This document shows, one piece after another, positions 13,412 to 25,993 of a DNA stretch of 64,000 nucleotides. Position numbers and translations under genes: made by a program. Below the pieces are notes generated by a model. That model saw only the letters and a list, made by a program, of their open reading frames with translations, was not told where the DNA came from and did not search any database. The stretch is from Erythrophleum ivorense (lineage: Eukaryota; Streptophyta; Magnoliopsida; Fabales; Fabaceae). How positions within the stretch are numbered: the first letter of the stretch is position 1; each line of letters begins with the position of its first letter. Location of the stretch: contig JAIUCV010000083.1 in assembly GCA_026724425.1 (NCBI GenBank), forward strand, positions 2,046,001-2,110,000, in the 5' to 3' direction.

Positions 13412-14075
13412 ATGGCGGGATCCGAATCTCAGATCTATCACGAGCGACAACGATTGCAATTTTGCCTCTTGCACTCCCTTAACAATCTATTTCAGGTGAT
13501 CCATTTTCTTCTCTTCTCTCACCAATCAAATTTCATCCTCTCGACTCGATGCCCAGAGGAATCAGCGATAATCGGAAATTTAGTGAAGTACGCGATTGAG
13601 AGTTTTGCTAATTAATTCTCAGGAGAAGGACGCATTCACGCGGGAAAGCTTGAACTCAATCGCGGAGAAGCTCGTCGCCGATGATCCGAACAAAGAAACG
13701 TGGACGCCTCTCTTTTTCCTCCTCAAGCCTCACCACAATACGCTCACCGGAAACTACGACGTGAACGTGATGATCGCAGCTCTTGAAGGCAAAGGCAAGA
13801 GTGTTGCTTGGCATGATAAGCGTAACGGAGCTTCTTCGATTGGTCTCGATGCAGATACTCTAATGGGTATCGTGTTGAATGTTCCGGTCAAGCGATATGG
13901 TGGACTCTGGAGAGGTAGGCATTGGGTTGTGATGAGAAAAATCGATGGAGTTTGGTATAACTTGGATAGTGATCTCGCTGTGCCACATCCGTTTCAAGAT
14001 GATGATGAAGTTAGGGGTTTCTTGGATCAAAATCTGGCTTCAGGTGCAGAGATTTTGCTAGTGAACATTGCTTAA
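13412..14075 (+). CDS. Josephin-like deubiquitinating cysteine protease
   Basis: Two exons, 13412-13495 and 13623-14075, joined at a GT..AG intron in phase 0, encode 178 residues. Josephin domains cleave ubiquitin from proteins, with a Gln/Cys/His/Asn active site. Here Q16 and C18 lie in RLQFCLLHSLNN, the His in GRHWVVMRK and the Asn/Asp in WYNLDSDL, in the right order and spacing, so it is likely active. It is short and consists of the Josephin domain only, as in the plant Josephin-like (JOSL) proteins, without the ubiquitin-interacting motifs of ataxin-3. Position next to THIC matches AT2G29640 as I recall it. The start is the first ATG that gives the complete domain. Confidence 0.93.
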
Positions 14076-14854
14076 AGATCAACAAAGTGAGTTTCGTTTT
14101 CTTACTTCTCTCTCTGTATGTTATCGAAATGTTCCCAAAAAAAAAAAAGTGTGGAAATGTCCTCCAAGTTCCTCTCTTCTTGTAATTTAGTTCCAATGAT
14201 CACGTTCATGAAAGTTCAGTGAATTTGCTTCACTCGATCTAAAGTAAATCTGGTCTATGATGTTTCAGTGTAAGCCATAACAAGGCCTTGGTTACTATTT
14301 GCTTTCTGATATTCGTGTGACCCACCATTGACTGCGTTTTTCTTCTCTCTTCTATTTTTTTGGTTAGCCTCAGACTCAAGGAAGGTATCAACGATCTATA
14401 AAGGTAAGTTAATCTTGGCCTCTCCATGAGTCAAGATTCAAGAATTTGTTCACATTTCTTTTATGTCCATACCTTATCAAACCTGAACCATACCGAAAGG
14501 TTGCTTCATAGAAAGAACCTTTGTATTCGCTTAAACAAATGGGTTTTATTCTCTCTGTGTGGTGTGGACCATCTTCTCCTTACTTTCCACAATGGAAATG
14601 TAGAAAAACTAAACAGTCTTGCTTTCTTTTCCAAATTTCGGCGTTAGCGTTTTGATATCTTTATATCTGCTAGTTATAATTAAAATTCTTTTCAGTTTTA
14701 TATAATAAGATATGTACTGTATATGCTTTTAAATGTCTACAGTAATCATGGCTTAAGTGTAATCATGGCATTATTGATTGATACATTATTAATAGAGTGT
14801 ATGCTCTTTAGTCTCTACCTGAACTCTATGAGGCAGCTGTTTCAGCATCAAATC
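14076..14854. other. Intergenic region
   Basis: It holds the 3' end of the Josephin-like gene, including a possible 3'-UTR intron (TAAAGATCAACAAAGTGAG region). Beyond this no gene is seen; short ORFs here have no recognisable content. Confidence 0.5.
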
Positions 14855-15278
14855 CCTTTATATATAATCCATCAATCTCCTCAAGGTTGTTCTCATAAAC
14901 CGCTCTGACTCTTTCTTGATAATGTCAGCTACAGGAACAAAACGGTTCACTGCAAACACTAAACCACCATGTGGTAAGAATCCGGGATGCACAACGAGCT
15001 GTGGCTTGAGGCTACCGAGGAATACAGAAGTCACAGCAGCAAGACTGATCAAGGATCTCATCAGCTGTAAATTCGTCAAGGGGTTACGTCTGGTGGTGAT
15101 GAGGAAGAAGAAGAAGAAGAAGAGATCTCCACCATCAAAGGCTTCTTTAACCGGTAGATCTCAGTCTTCTGTCATATATGTCTCTAATGATACATGTAGA
15201 TCAGAGGCTATAGAAGACTGCATACACTTCATAAACTCATCAACCTCGTTCACAAGATCAAGTTCTGCGAGTGGCCGT
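14855..15278 (-). pseudogene. Unidentified protein-coding fragment with one in-frame stop
   Basis: The minus strand reads one continuous frame from about 15278 to the TAA at 14855, with a single TGA at 15163-15161. The predicted peptide begins with an acidic helix-like segment (LVNEVDEFMKCMQSSIASDL), passes through a run of six Phe made by CTT/TTC repeats, and ends with LKPQLVVHPGFLPHGGLVFA, then VNRFVPVADIIKKESERF. I do not recognise the family. The 5' end is abrupt, with no ATG before the acidic segment, so it looks like a truncated copy. The plus-strand ORF at the same place is judged a shadow. A real gene with a start further upstream is possible but not visible. Confidence 0.45.
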
Positions 15279-15674
15279 ACAACTTAGTTTTTTAATTCAT
15301 GTTCATAAATTTCGAAGATTCTCTTTTTTGGTAACTCGTTGGCTACGTAATAGCAGATTAGAGAATTGCATGTAACACCTTAGACAGAGCAGAGTAGAGG
15401 AGATATATGTATAAGTGTGACCTTTGAGAATCTTGCTTCGTGTATGTACAAAAATTATCTGTATACTTTTCATCTACACAGAATCAATCATATCCATTTT
15501 CCCTAAATCAACGAGCAGAAAATTTCCTAAAGAATTTTCTAGCAAAAAAAAGGAATATTCTGACAAGCTCTCAGCCTCTGCAAATGATATGTATAATCAG
15601 AGACTGGTTGCACCTGATGAGGTCTTGGAGCTGAACTATTGACCGACATAAACCGAATCAGTTCTCGGAATGGA
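15279..15674. other. Spacer, 3' flank of PHT4;1
   Basis: No gene supported. It should contain the PHT4;1 3' UTR and its polyadenylation signals on the minus strand. Confidence 0.5.
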
Positions 15675-18060
15675 TCAATCGATAATCTTCTCTCCCGTTG
15701 AAAATAAGTTCCACACGACGGTCCCAACAAGGTAAAGACCGACCGAGATCGTGAAGACGTCATCCCATGAACCTGAGGCATTTCAAATTATCGTTAATTT
15801 CACTGGAAACAGGCTCTAAAAGGATGAAGCGAAGCATCGCCACAATCAAGAAGTGTTGAGAGAGTCCTGACCGTGTTGTAGGATGTGACCAGTCGCTGCT
15901 GTGCCAAGAACTCCGGCAAGTACCCCAGCAGTATTAGACAGACCAAGTAACACTCCCTGACCACACCAACAACATGGACGTGTTAAATCCATTTGCTTTT
16001 GAGTAGAGCATAGATTGGTTATGACTTGAGAGTAATGATTTACACTTACAGAGTATCTTGGAGCAATGTCTTGATGGTTAGAGTATAGACCAGACTGCGA
16101 AAACGCATCAGTCCCTTGGCTACAAGCCATGCACAAAACAGCCATTGCAGGAGAATCTATATGTTTCAGCTGTGTTAGGAAGAACGCTGGTCCAAGAAAC
16201 CCAATCGTTTGCATAATCTGTATTTTCATCATATCAGGAATTAGATAAAAAAAAAAAAAAAATTACTGAATGAATTACTTTTACAGTTTTACTAGATAGA
16301 AAAACTGAAAATGGACTGAAGAAAGTGATATGCAGTTACCTTGCGGACATTCGTTACAGAATAACCTCGGCTGACGAGTGTATCAGCGATCCATCCTCCA
16401 GCATTTGCAGAAATCGCCATTGTCATCCATGGAAATACCGAAAGAAGCCCTGATTCCATTAGGTTGAACTTCAACACCTGTCTCACAATGTCCATGAGAC
16501 TAACAATAATTAGAAAAGGAGAAAAAACATGAAAATGGCCCCTTGAATAAAGACAGTATACAGAAACTGACTTGATGGTAATAAGTTGGCATCCAGGTTA
16601 AGAGAATGAATGTTCCCCAGTTGTGACAAAAGTGGCAACCGATGAGAGCCCAAACCGGCGGTTTCGACAATATCAGCCTCCAAGGGATCGACTTCACTGG
16701 CTCTTTGCTGGCACAGTTGTCTGCTATTAGCTTTCTTTCTTCCGGAAGCAACGTCAGATCTTCTAACGGTGAGCTCTCTGCCTATAGTTTACCAACAACA
16801 AAACGCCTTTTAGATCCTTAGGGGTTCCATTAATGGTATCAGAGTCCAAAAAGAAGAAGTAGAGAAAGGTCTGGTCTGACCTTAGTTAGCCACAGAGTCA
16901 ACCATACAGTTCCAAGAGACCCAAAGGAGTAGAACACAGAAGGCCATCCAAATTGATGAATCAAGAAAGGCGAAAAGGCTAAACCGGTGACCGAACCAAG
17001 GTACATTCCGCTGTAAACAAGCGCGAGAGATCTGCTTCTTTCTTGCACAGGCACCCATTTCGACAGTATATTGTTCATAGCAGGCATTGCAACACCCTGG
17101 AGAATATCAAGGAGATAGATTTATACTTCGTCCTTATCGGCATACACAACAATCCAAGATTGAAATGATATCTAAGCACTTGGAATGAACAACAAACCTC
17201 GCCAACTCCCATGAAAGCACGGACAACAAGCAAGTACGGTAGACCGAGTTTAGCTGCGACTGGAGTGAGAATTGTAGCAACTGACCACCACATTACACCA
17301 AATCCAAGAACCATTTTGCCACCTACAGTGTCTGCCCATATCCCACCAGCTATCTGTCATATCATGAATTCATGATATAAGCCATGATTGGTTGACAAAT
17401 GGATGATTATACTCCAAGAAGAGAAACTATATGAAATCAACATAAGATTCCTCATAATCTATGCAATGAAGACGAAGCTTACCTGAGTGAGAAGGTAACC
17501 CCAGAAGAAGGAAGACTGAATCAGACCAACTGTCGCCGGATTCCAGCCATACTCCGCCGACATCGGAAGTATAGCTATGCTCATGTTCACCTGTAAAAAA
17601 TCATCTGTTCAAAATTGGTAACTCCGATTCCTAATTGAGCAAATTCCGATTCCATAATTCTTCAATTTTCAAAACGAATTCAATCTAAACGTACTCTGTC
17701 CATATTGCAGAGAAGAAAAGCTGAGAAACAGAGAAGCACTATCACCCACCGCTTCGGAAACTCTTCCCACCATGGGACCGCCGGCACCGAGCTAGGCGAA
17801 TCAGAAACGACGCCGTTTATGTTCGCTTTCTCTCTATCTCCGTCGTAAACCTCTGCGTACGGATTACCGCTCTCTCTCTTGTCGGAGCTCCGAACCAACA
17901 CCCGGAAAACGCCGGACCTGTTCCGCGGGTAAATCCATACCCTTAACGACTTATGATCCGATTTGAGAGTCCGGCGATTGCGAGAAGAGGTCTCAGGTGG
18001 ACGATTTGAAGTGTAGAGAGAGTGGAGATTCGGAGAGTATAGAAGAGCTCTCGCGTTCAT
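15675..18060 (-). CDS. PHT4;1: Plastid inorganic phosphate transporter PHT4;1 (ANTR1)
   Basis: A major-facilitator transporter located in Arabidopsis thylakoid membranes that moves phosphate, driven by Na+ or H+. I read nine exons on the minus strand: 18060-17695, 17590-17483, 17353-17198, 17096-16881, 16781-16572, 16477-16340, 16217-16050, 15956-15872 and 15772-15675. All junctions are GT/AG and phases agree, giving 514 residues (Arabidopsis about 512). The first exon carries a Ser/Arg-rich plastid transit peptide and then PWWEEFPKRWVIVLLCFSAF, the first membrane segment, with the NMDRV motif. Later exons give the MFS helices (WSVATILTPVAAKLGLPYLL; HNWGTFILLTWMPTYYHQ). The stop follows GEKIID. 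Position matches AT2G29650. No lesions seen. Confidence 0.96.
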
Positions 18061-19811
18061 GGCGAGATAGATATTTTGTTTTTCTTCGGTTCTCTTCTTC
18101 TTCTTCTCACTCTTCCTCTTCTCTTTTTTTTCGTTTATTAGAGAGTTGAACCGATTTTTTTAAAATTCGTGGCTGAGGTAACAACACGTGGCTACTTGAT
18201 ATTGGTTGGGCGAAATGTCATAACAGAATTTGAGCTTAACACGAAGCCCATATGCGGCCCGATATATAAGCTTCACAAGCCGGAAATTGCGAGATTAACT
18301 TTGTAGTTGTTCGCTTTTCCCAAACAAAAGAAAAATATTATGAATTTGGAGAACATTTAAGGTGGATTTGGATGTTAGGCAAAGGCAAATGTTATGATTT
18401 TTTTATATAAAACTACGCGGGAAATTGTTTTTTTAATTTTTAATTGTTTTTTTTGGAACTTATTTATTTATTTATGTAATAATAATTTGTTTGAAAATGA
18501 GTTCTATTTGATGTTATTGAATAGGGCTATTGTAATTTATTTTGTTGCTTGTTATAGTATTATTTTTTGCCACCTTGGTGTTTTTTTTTTGACAAAAATA
18601 TTATTAGAAGTTGTAGAAATTAATCTTAATTTTTTATTTTCATAAATGAAACGATTCTTTTGATATGATTATTTTTTGTATTTATTTTCTTGAACTTTTT
18701 CCATTATAACTTAAGATATAACCATCTATGATATAATTTTTGTATTTATTCTTTAGATATAACCATCTATCAGCTTCTCTTCTTGTTTTGTTGTCCAAAT
18801 TTTCTTTTCTTTATCCCAAAAAAACTATGCTGCATCCTGTATTTTAGGTTTCCATTCTTTATGAAGGTGGCCATATGTTCATCTTCTGCAGACATCTGTA
18901 AGTATGAACAAAAAGCATGGTCATAACAATCTGTGAGCGAGGAAACAAATCTTTTGCTATGCCACGGGATATACTTTTGCTATTCTTTTTTTTTAGTTAT
19001 TTGTTTATTAATGAGTTTTACTACAGGTAAGTAAATAGTTTTATGTTTATAAGAAACAACCTTGTTTAGGTTTCCTTATCCCCAAAAATCTCAGGATGTT
19101 TGCGAGTTTGTTTCTATGTGTTCTTCTTTCTTGAAATTTAGATTTTTTTTTTCTTTCTTGAAATTTAGATATTATATATTTGTTGGGACTAAAGAACACA
19201 ATGCAATAAATATACAAATTTTGAACCAAAATTTGTTGAACTTTATATAACCGAAGAGCCATTTCCAAGTTTGGAAACATTGCAATTTTAAGGTGAAGTT
19301 GAAGGAGATTAACATCTTTCTTACTGTTTCACTCAATCCAAACATATAAATCTTCAATATGGCCATCACTACTATTATGAATAAAGAATAATCCAAATTA
19401 AGGCTTTTGTTTTTCTCTTCTTCATCTGCTTTTTTTTTTCTTCCTCTTCGCTTCCTTCTCTGCTTTCTTCTTATTTGCTTCGTCAACCAATTTTCTTGCT
19501 TATTTTTCTTCTAAAACAGCATATCCACTTCTTCGAAAGTTGAGTACCTTCTGTTGACCTCGGCTTCTTGGAATTCATTATTATAGTCTGCATTTCTTGT
19601 AGCAGTAGCAAAAACAGTCTCTTGTGACTCTTCCTCAAGCCCTCTTTTAACTCTTTTTCTTGCTTCATTTGCACCATTTGCGCCATCACTTGTCCTTTCG
19701 TTTCTTTCTTGAGATTTAGCATTCGATTGCTGTTCTTGTTGGTGAGGAGGTGAGAAACTGATGACTTGTTTCCTCGAGATTAGACAAAGAGGAAGGAGGT
19801 ATCTTAACAAT
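18061..19811. other. AT-rich intergenic region upstream of PHT4;1
   Basis: The first 250 bp is the likely PHT4;1 promoter and leader, with a TC-rich block at 18080-18130. The rest is very AT-rich. A lysine/glutamate-rich ORF on the minus strand (about 19810-19390) resembles a coiled coil but has no recognisable domain and shifts frame, so I do not call it a gene. Confidence 0.45.
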
Positions 19812-20290
19812 AATTATAAATATGTTTGTGACGAAAAGCTCGTTGTTTTCGAGTACATGTCTAGAGGAAGCTTGTCTGCGCTTCTACACGGTAAATAAAA
19901 GACTCTCCTTTTACTATTTCGAAATTCTTTAGTGATGATCACAGATAGTTAAAAATCCGTTTTTGTTTGGGATTTGCAGGGAACAAAGGAAGTGGAAGAA
20001 GTCCATTGAATTGGGAAACAAGAGCTGGTATAGCTTTTAGGAGTTGCGAGAGCGATTAGTTACCTTCACTCGCGTGACGCGACAACATCTCATGGCAACA
20101 TTAAATCTTCGAACATTCTGTTGTCTGAGTCTTACGAGGCTAAGGTCTCTGACTACTGTCTTGCTCCTATGATCAGCCCTACGTCTACGCCTAACCGCAT
20201 TGATGGTTCCCGTGCTCCTGAAGTAACGACGATTGCAAAGATGTCAGATGGAAAAGAGAAGCTTTGCTACGGACCTAGGGTGATTGCGTT
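19812..20290 (+). pseudogene. LRR receptor-like kinase fragment (LRR1/KIN7-like)
   Basis: The plus strand reads DEKLVVFEYMSRGSLSALLH, a GT..AG intron at 19891-19979, then GNKGSGRSPLNWETRAGIA and, after a one-base frameshift, RAISYLHSRDATTSHGNIKS, then YEAKVSDYCLAPMISPTSTP. This is the central kinase domain of atypical LRR receptor kinases such as Arabidopsis AT5G16590 and AT3G02880, as I recall them. The intron lies at the place I would expect, so the copy came from genomic DNA. Both ends of the kinase and the whole ectodomain are missing; similarity fades after RAPEVT near 20230. It is a dead duplicated fragment. Confidence 0.85.
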
Positions 20291-20310
20291 ACGCAAAAGG
20301 TGTCGCTAAA

Positions 20311-21988
20311 AATTCCAGCGATCATGAGAGACGAAGCTAACAACATCAGAGACCATCTTTAGCGGCAGTTTTTGGTCTCCATCGTAGTCGTTTTACTCTT
20401 TCATGGTAGCATTTCTGTTAATTGCTGCATTTTTCTAGAACATGGTCTGATCCAAAAACAGTGAACATATATAAAATAGCATAAATAAAGAGTTAAGAAA
20501 CCATGAGCATCTTCCACTCCTGAGATTATGCATCAGTAGACGGAAAGCAAGTAAAGGTGATCGTACTATTTATCTAACTCAGAGGGTTAACTAAGCTACT
20601 GTGTATATGAATATTGACATCGCCAATGATTGGATTCAACCAAGAAATTTTGCATATTTGGCTTCGGTCAAACCCAACATGTATATGAGTGGCTCGTCTT
20701 TGTCTCCCAAGCCAGAAATTACTGATTGGTACATGAGAAAATCTGAAAGGAAGCAGCCAATCTGGTATGTTTCTAAGGCACGATCAAAGGAAAACAAATA
20801 AAAACAAAAGAGGATACGTTACAATCTCACATTCATTTTTGATGTAGCCACATGTGGTAAGTGAAAAAATAAAAAAAAAGCAACATGATAATCATACCTT
20901 GTTGTTGTATTGTTGTAAGAAAACTAACTCACTTGATAATAATACTACCTTTTCCTTAGCTACGCTGCCAGCATCAGACCCATAACCCATCAGAGGCATT
21001 GCCAGCATTATCTATTTCAATGCCAAGTTCGTTAACTAATTCCAAGAATGCAGCAGCTCGGTTACTGCAATTGATAACAAAAAGCTTTAGTAAACTCAAA
21101 ATCAGCTCACATTGACTCACACATTGATCAAATTATAGTATTCTGCTCTGAGCAACAATCACATAACCTTAAAAAAAAAACCTTCATTGAGTAGATGCCT
21201 TGTTCAAATGGGCAAATGAGTGAGTGAGGTATGATTTGCCTACCAAGGCTTATATAGTTGCCTCTGTCTTCAGATTCACTGTTCTTTATGTTGCATTTAA
21301 AGGGAAAATACCTTTTTCTATTTTAACTTTGTATTATCTCAGTCTCCTCTCCGACTTTGGTTGTCTCGTAGGACTTAGGAGCTACAAAACAAACACGGAT
21401 ACTAGTTGTATAGTTGTACAATATATACAACTATATAGACTAACTATATTATAGAGAGAATAAGCTGTACAATATATACAACTATTTAGACTAACTATAT
21501 TATATACAACTATACAACTAATAACGTATACAACTCAATACAGATGCAACACTTATATAGAATGAGTGCGTTAGGCTAAAACAGACAATCATGATTATGG
21601 TCGAGCAAAATCTATCAATAGAAGTGATTTCTAAATCTGTTAATCAATAAAGTTCTTAACAATATATGAATAAATACTCAAAGTAGACAAAGTTCAGTAC
21701 GTTTCTATGATCAACATATTAAACTATCAATTATTTTTCAAATTATGATGACAGAAGCGAAATCTGAAATCAATGTATTGCCTTACATTTGTTGTATTAT
21801 GCTTGATGAGCAGATACTTACTTCGCCGGAGAGAACGGGGCCATAAAAATCGAAGCTATAACACCGAGCCTCTAATATCTTTGGGATTCATGTGTGAGAA
21901 AGAGGTAGATGATGTGTCAGCATTAACTTAATATGTTGCCAGAAATCCGATTATCAAATCTAGAAAGCTATTTCGTTAACTTACTTGT
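20311..21988. other. Gene-poor region with one exon-like fragment
   Basis: On the minus strand, about 21066-20953 lies between an acceptor-like TTGCAG and a donor GTAGTA. It reads NRAAAFLELVNELGIEIDN, followed in a second frame by MGYGSDAGSVAKEK, which looks like a decayed exon of a gene I do not recognise. A plus-strand ORF at 20601-20801 has no recognisable domain. Nothing else is supported. Confidence 0.35.
21415..21515 (+). repeat. Short direct repeat, two units
   Basis: TGTACAATATATACAACTAT followed by AGACTAACTATATTATA occurs at 21415 and again at 21466, a period of 51 bp, with one base difference in the middle. It is AT-rich and simple in character. Confidence 0.75.
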
Positions 21989-21996
21989 CCGGACAG

Positions 21997-22016
21997 TAGA
22001 GCTGTCAATATGGGCG
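21997..22016 (+). repeat. Left terminal inverted repeat of the first hAT element
   Basis: It pairs with 25974-25993. It is directly preceded by the target duplication CCGGACAG. Confidence 0.95.
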
Positions 22017-22490
22017 TCCATGTTTATTTTCGCCTGTCCAATAATGTCCATTTTGTTTCTGGACAAATGTTGTCAATGTCCATTTTGCCCATATCCATTT
22101 TGGTCCATATCCATTTTGGCCCATCTAATATGGGCTGTCCATGGGCTAAAAAAACAAAGTTTAAAGATTATGTTAAAAAAGAGTTGTTTCTAAAAGTAAA
22201 CAAGCAAAAGTTTGAACAGATTATCAAATGTTATAGTTTCCAATGATCATAACAAATTTCCAATGATCCAAAGATAAATAAAAACAAACATAATCAAAAG
22301 TATCATCATTCAAACATAAGCAAAAGTATCATCATTCCAACATAAGAAATCCAAATACAAATAAACACAAACATAAGCAAAAGTATCATCATCATATTCG
22401 GCCAAATACAAATCCACCATTCCATTGCAAATTAAAAGAAGAAGGAACAAAGACAACAATGTCTTAAACTTTTTCTCCTTCGTTGTTGGC

Positions 22491-24635
22491 TTACTCTAAG
22501 TTAGAGAAGTCAAATTGATCATCTAAAACACAGCAAAAGAACAAAAACTTAATAATCCGAATATGACTTGTAAAGTGAATATGATTAGTTAACAAACTTA
22601 ATAATCCAAAAACTTAAAAACTTACCAATCTCTTCAAAGCCGTGAAGCCAATTCCTTGCACATATCAAGGCCTGCACATTTGAAGAGAGAAGAGAACTCC
22701 TATACTTGTTTAAAACTCTGCTTCCTATGCTAAATGAAGACTCCGAAGCCACAGTTGTAATCGGGATGCTCAATACATCACACGCCATTGTAGCCAACTC
22801 CTTAAAGTGGTTTGCATTATCCCTCCAATAGCTTATAACATTCAAGGTCTTGAATGCAATCATATCAAGCACTGGCTCATCTAAATATTTGTCTAAAGCA
22901 GACATTCCATTACCACCAGCTGCTTGGGAGAAAAAAGTATAAAAGCCCTGAAAAACAGAAATTCAATCAGAATATCAAACATTCAATTCGACAAGCATAA
23001 ACATATAAGAGAAATTGAGAAAACAGAACATAATCTTACACTATATCCAGGGAGAACATTTTGTTCCATTGTGTTTCTTTCAGAAGTTTCTTCTCCAGTT
23101 TTCTTGGTGTTTTTCGAATACACATCAAACAATTTCTTCATCTTCTTTCTCACATTATCCAACCTGGATTTACTAGTGGCTGGATCTAGAGAATTGAAGC
23201 AATATTCTAAGCATTTAAACTTCAACCGAGGATCTAATACAGCTGCAATTGCAAGTATGTCACTTTATTCCTCCCAATACTTGTCAAATTTCTCCTTCAT
23301 ATTTCCCACCATCTCACGGATCACATCATCATAAGAATATTCGTGTGTCTTCAGCCAACTTTCAATGATATAGACTTGTATGAAGTATAAGTTTGCAGAA
23401 GGATAAGTTGATCCTGAGATCAACTTAGTCATCTCTGCGAATGGACACAATAGCTCACAAATATTCTCTGCTCTTGTCCACTCTTCCTCAGATGGATAGC
23501 TAAGATAAATCGGCTCTACTTCAGCAAGATGTCGAAAAGCTTCCTTAAACTTGATAGCTCTCTCTAACATCGTATAAGTAGAATTCCATCTAGTTACTAC
23601 ATCTAAAACAAGTCCTGCCTTAGCTGTATCATCATCAATCCCCACAACTTCCACACAATTCTGAAATGACTTTTCTCTAGACTCAGTGACATTCACAAAC
23701 CTTACACTATCTCTGATTTTCTCCAAAGATTCATCAATCACATTCAGGCCACTTTGCACAATCAAATTCAAAATATGTGCAACACATCTAATGTGAAAAA
23801 ACTCACCATTGCAGACCAAGTTTTTTCGCATTTGTCTCTTGAGAACTCCCTGCATGTTATCGTTGGAGGAGGCATTGTCAACAGTGATAGTAAACACTCT
23901 CTTCTCCAGTCCCCATTCTTTCAACAGCTCCATCACCTTTGAGGCTATAGCAGCACCAATATGTGGAGGAAGAAACGCACAAAATGACAAGATTTTTGTC
24001 TTCAAATTGTAGCCTTTGTCGATGTAATGTGCAGTCAAGCACATGTAACCCTCAATCGTAATTGCTCTCCACATATCAGTTGTCAAGCAAAACCGACCAG
24101 GAATGTCACATAAACTCTCCCTAAGTTTTCTTTTCTCTTTTTCAAAGATCTTTAAACAGTCGGTTGCAGCAGTATTCCGACTCCAAAACTCTATATTAGA
24201 ATTGGCATACACAAATGCTTCTCTAATCCTTCTGTATTCAACAAACGAATAAGGCAGATTATGCTCAATGATTGCTACTGCTATCATTTCTCTAAACACC
24301 AGCATATCTAGCTTCCTATTTCCACATGTAGGAGTAGTATTTCCAGGAGTCATTAAACATGCTCTCATGTGACGCAGCAGGGTAGTGGTTCCTTTCTTAA
24401 GATCTATGCAATATGTATAATTGCAATGGTTGCATCTAATGTCCCTTCTACCATCTGGATATTTCTGTCCTATGGGCTTAAAATGCTTCCAAACTTTAGA
24501 TGTCTTGCGTTTACCTTTCACTGGCTTAACTGTACTTGTTGCCTCAGTTAGCGTGTTCTCTTCCTCCTCTTGATCTATAGCCTCATCGCCACTCATGTAC
24601 TTGTCATGGAGGTCTAAAGTCTCCTCCTCATCCAT
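22491..24635 (-). pseudogene. hAT transposase with one nonsense codon
   Basis: Three exons on the minus strand, 24635-23040, 22947-22626 and 22522-22491, keep phase and would give about 649 codons. Domains in order: an acidic N-terminus, a BED zinc finger (CNHCNYTYCIDLKKGTTTLL then H, C), an RNase-H-like core with TTDMW and TVDNASSND, and the hAT C-terminal dimerisation domain ([20 protein letters not shown], then [12 protein letters not shown]). The start is the ATG of MDEEETL, because the preceding TTACAG is a likely acceptor of a leader intron. Codon 457, after KFDKYWEE, is TAA at 23267-23265 where the second hAT element of this window has Tyr. That single change makes the gene inactive as read. 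Confidence 0.9.
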
Positions 24636-25973
24636 CTGATCCTGTAACATCAATAAAAAGAAACTTGTTTTAAGAAACTTGTTTTAACATCAATGAGCAG
24701 AGACAAAAAGAAGACCATAATCCAAAATTTAAACATTGTATAGAGCAAACACAAAACTTTTACGGATAGGATTCTTGCTAACACACAAGATAGAAGCAAA
24801 AATATAAAGAAAGTTTAAACTCTGTTTTTACAAAAAAAAACAAAGTCAGTGAAATCAAACACATCAGCAGAAAGAAAAAAGGAACAGTGTCAAATTTCGA
24901 AGAATTGCAAATGAAGTGTTTTTTTCTTTTCAATTTTACCAAGAACCTTGAAAAACATGATGCGGAGAAAGAAAGATGCAAAAAGTCTCATAATCAACAG
25001 TGTTTTGCTCACTCATTGAAGCATTTCATCAAACAGTTGTAAGTCAGTATTTTTAACAGACATTCTTGGAGCGAAACATAATTGATGAAACATAATCAGA
25101 ACCACATTTTTCGCAGAATTGATGAACATAATCTAGAAGTATGTGTCTATGGCGCAATGATTCTAAACCAAATCCTAAAGAAGCTCAAAAGCACCCAACA
25201 GTAGCACTCAATCTTGCTAATTCTGCGAAGAGCCGAGATTGATAATTAGCCTAATTCAATCCAAAGAGTCTAATTCACAAAATCGAAATGAGGTATGGTG
25301 TTTACCTTCATAGGAAGTGACATCAGAAGGGAGCTTTGAAACGAGGCAAGCGGCAGCAACAGTGCTGTGAAATGGTTGATGCGTACTGAGTTCTCGCCGC
25401 AGAAACCTTTCATCCAAATCACAAAAATTCCAATTTTGTTATCAATGACATTACAAGCATCTAAAACCTAACGCGAAATGCCTATTTTCTACATCATATA
25501 TTACAGAATTTTCCACGGGAAGAGACGGTGAATTTTACCTGGGAACAGAGCCTTCGATTCGAGCCTGACGAAGAGGGGAAGTGTTGAAACGCGACGATTG
25601 GGAATTAGGCTTCGGGACGGAGATTCTAGGTGTTGGTGAGATCAAACTTCGTCTAGTAGCGGTTCTGAGGATGCGTGTCGTCGCTGGAAGACCGCCGGAG
25701 AAGACAACCGGAGGAGAATCAGGTGAAACGGAGAAAGAGTGAAGCAGAGAAAGAGTGATTTGGAGACAAATCGATTTTTCGTGAAGAGAAGAAAGTGTTT
25801 CCCCAAATCGATTTTAACCTAATTATTTAGATGTACTGGGCCGTCCATGTCCAAATCTGTTTGTCCACATTTGTCCATGGTCATACTGGACAAACCCAGT
25901 TTTGTCCAAATTTTAATTAAGCGTGTCCACGTCCGTCCAATATCAGTTGGACATGGGCCGCCCATGGGCATCA

Positions 25974-25993
25974 CGCCCATATTGACAGCTATA
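25974..25993 (-). repeat. Right terminal inverted repeat of the first hAT element
   Basis: Inverse of 21997-22016 apart from one base, directly followed by CCGGACAG. Confidence 0.95.

Larger units (their letters stand above)
21997..25993 (-). mobile_element. hAT-family DNA transposon, 4.0 kb, with 8-bp target duplication
   Basis: The left end TAGAGCTGTCAATATGGGCG (21997-22016) is an inverted copy of the right end CGCCCATATTGACAGCTATA (25974-25993), with one mismatch at position 3. The element is flanked on both sides by the 8-bp sequence CCGGACAG (21989-21996 and 25994-26001), an exact target duplication of the length expected for hAT elements. The interior encodes a BED-finger hAT transposase on the minus strand. 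Subterminal regions carry many TGTCCAT/ATGGACA copies. Ends are complete. Confidence 0.96.

Noticed and set aside
14916..15287. Plus-strand ORF of 123 codons
   Set aside because: It is the reverse of a more protein-like minus-strand frame and contains a run of lysines from the GAAGAA repeat.
20601..20801. Plus-strand 66-codon ORF as a gene
   Set aside because: No domain, no start context and no partner exons; nothing supports coding beyond an open frame.
21415..21515. CRISPR-like or satellite array
   Set aside because: Only two AT-rich units and no spacer pattern; this is a eukaryotic nuclear region.
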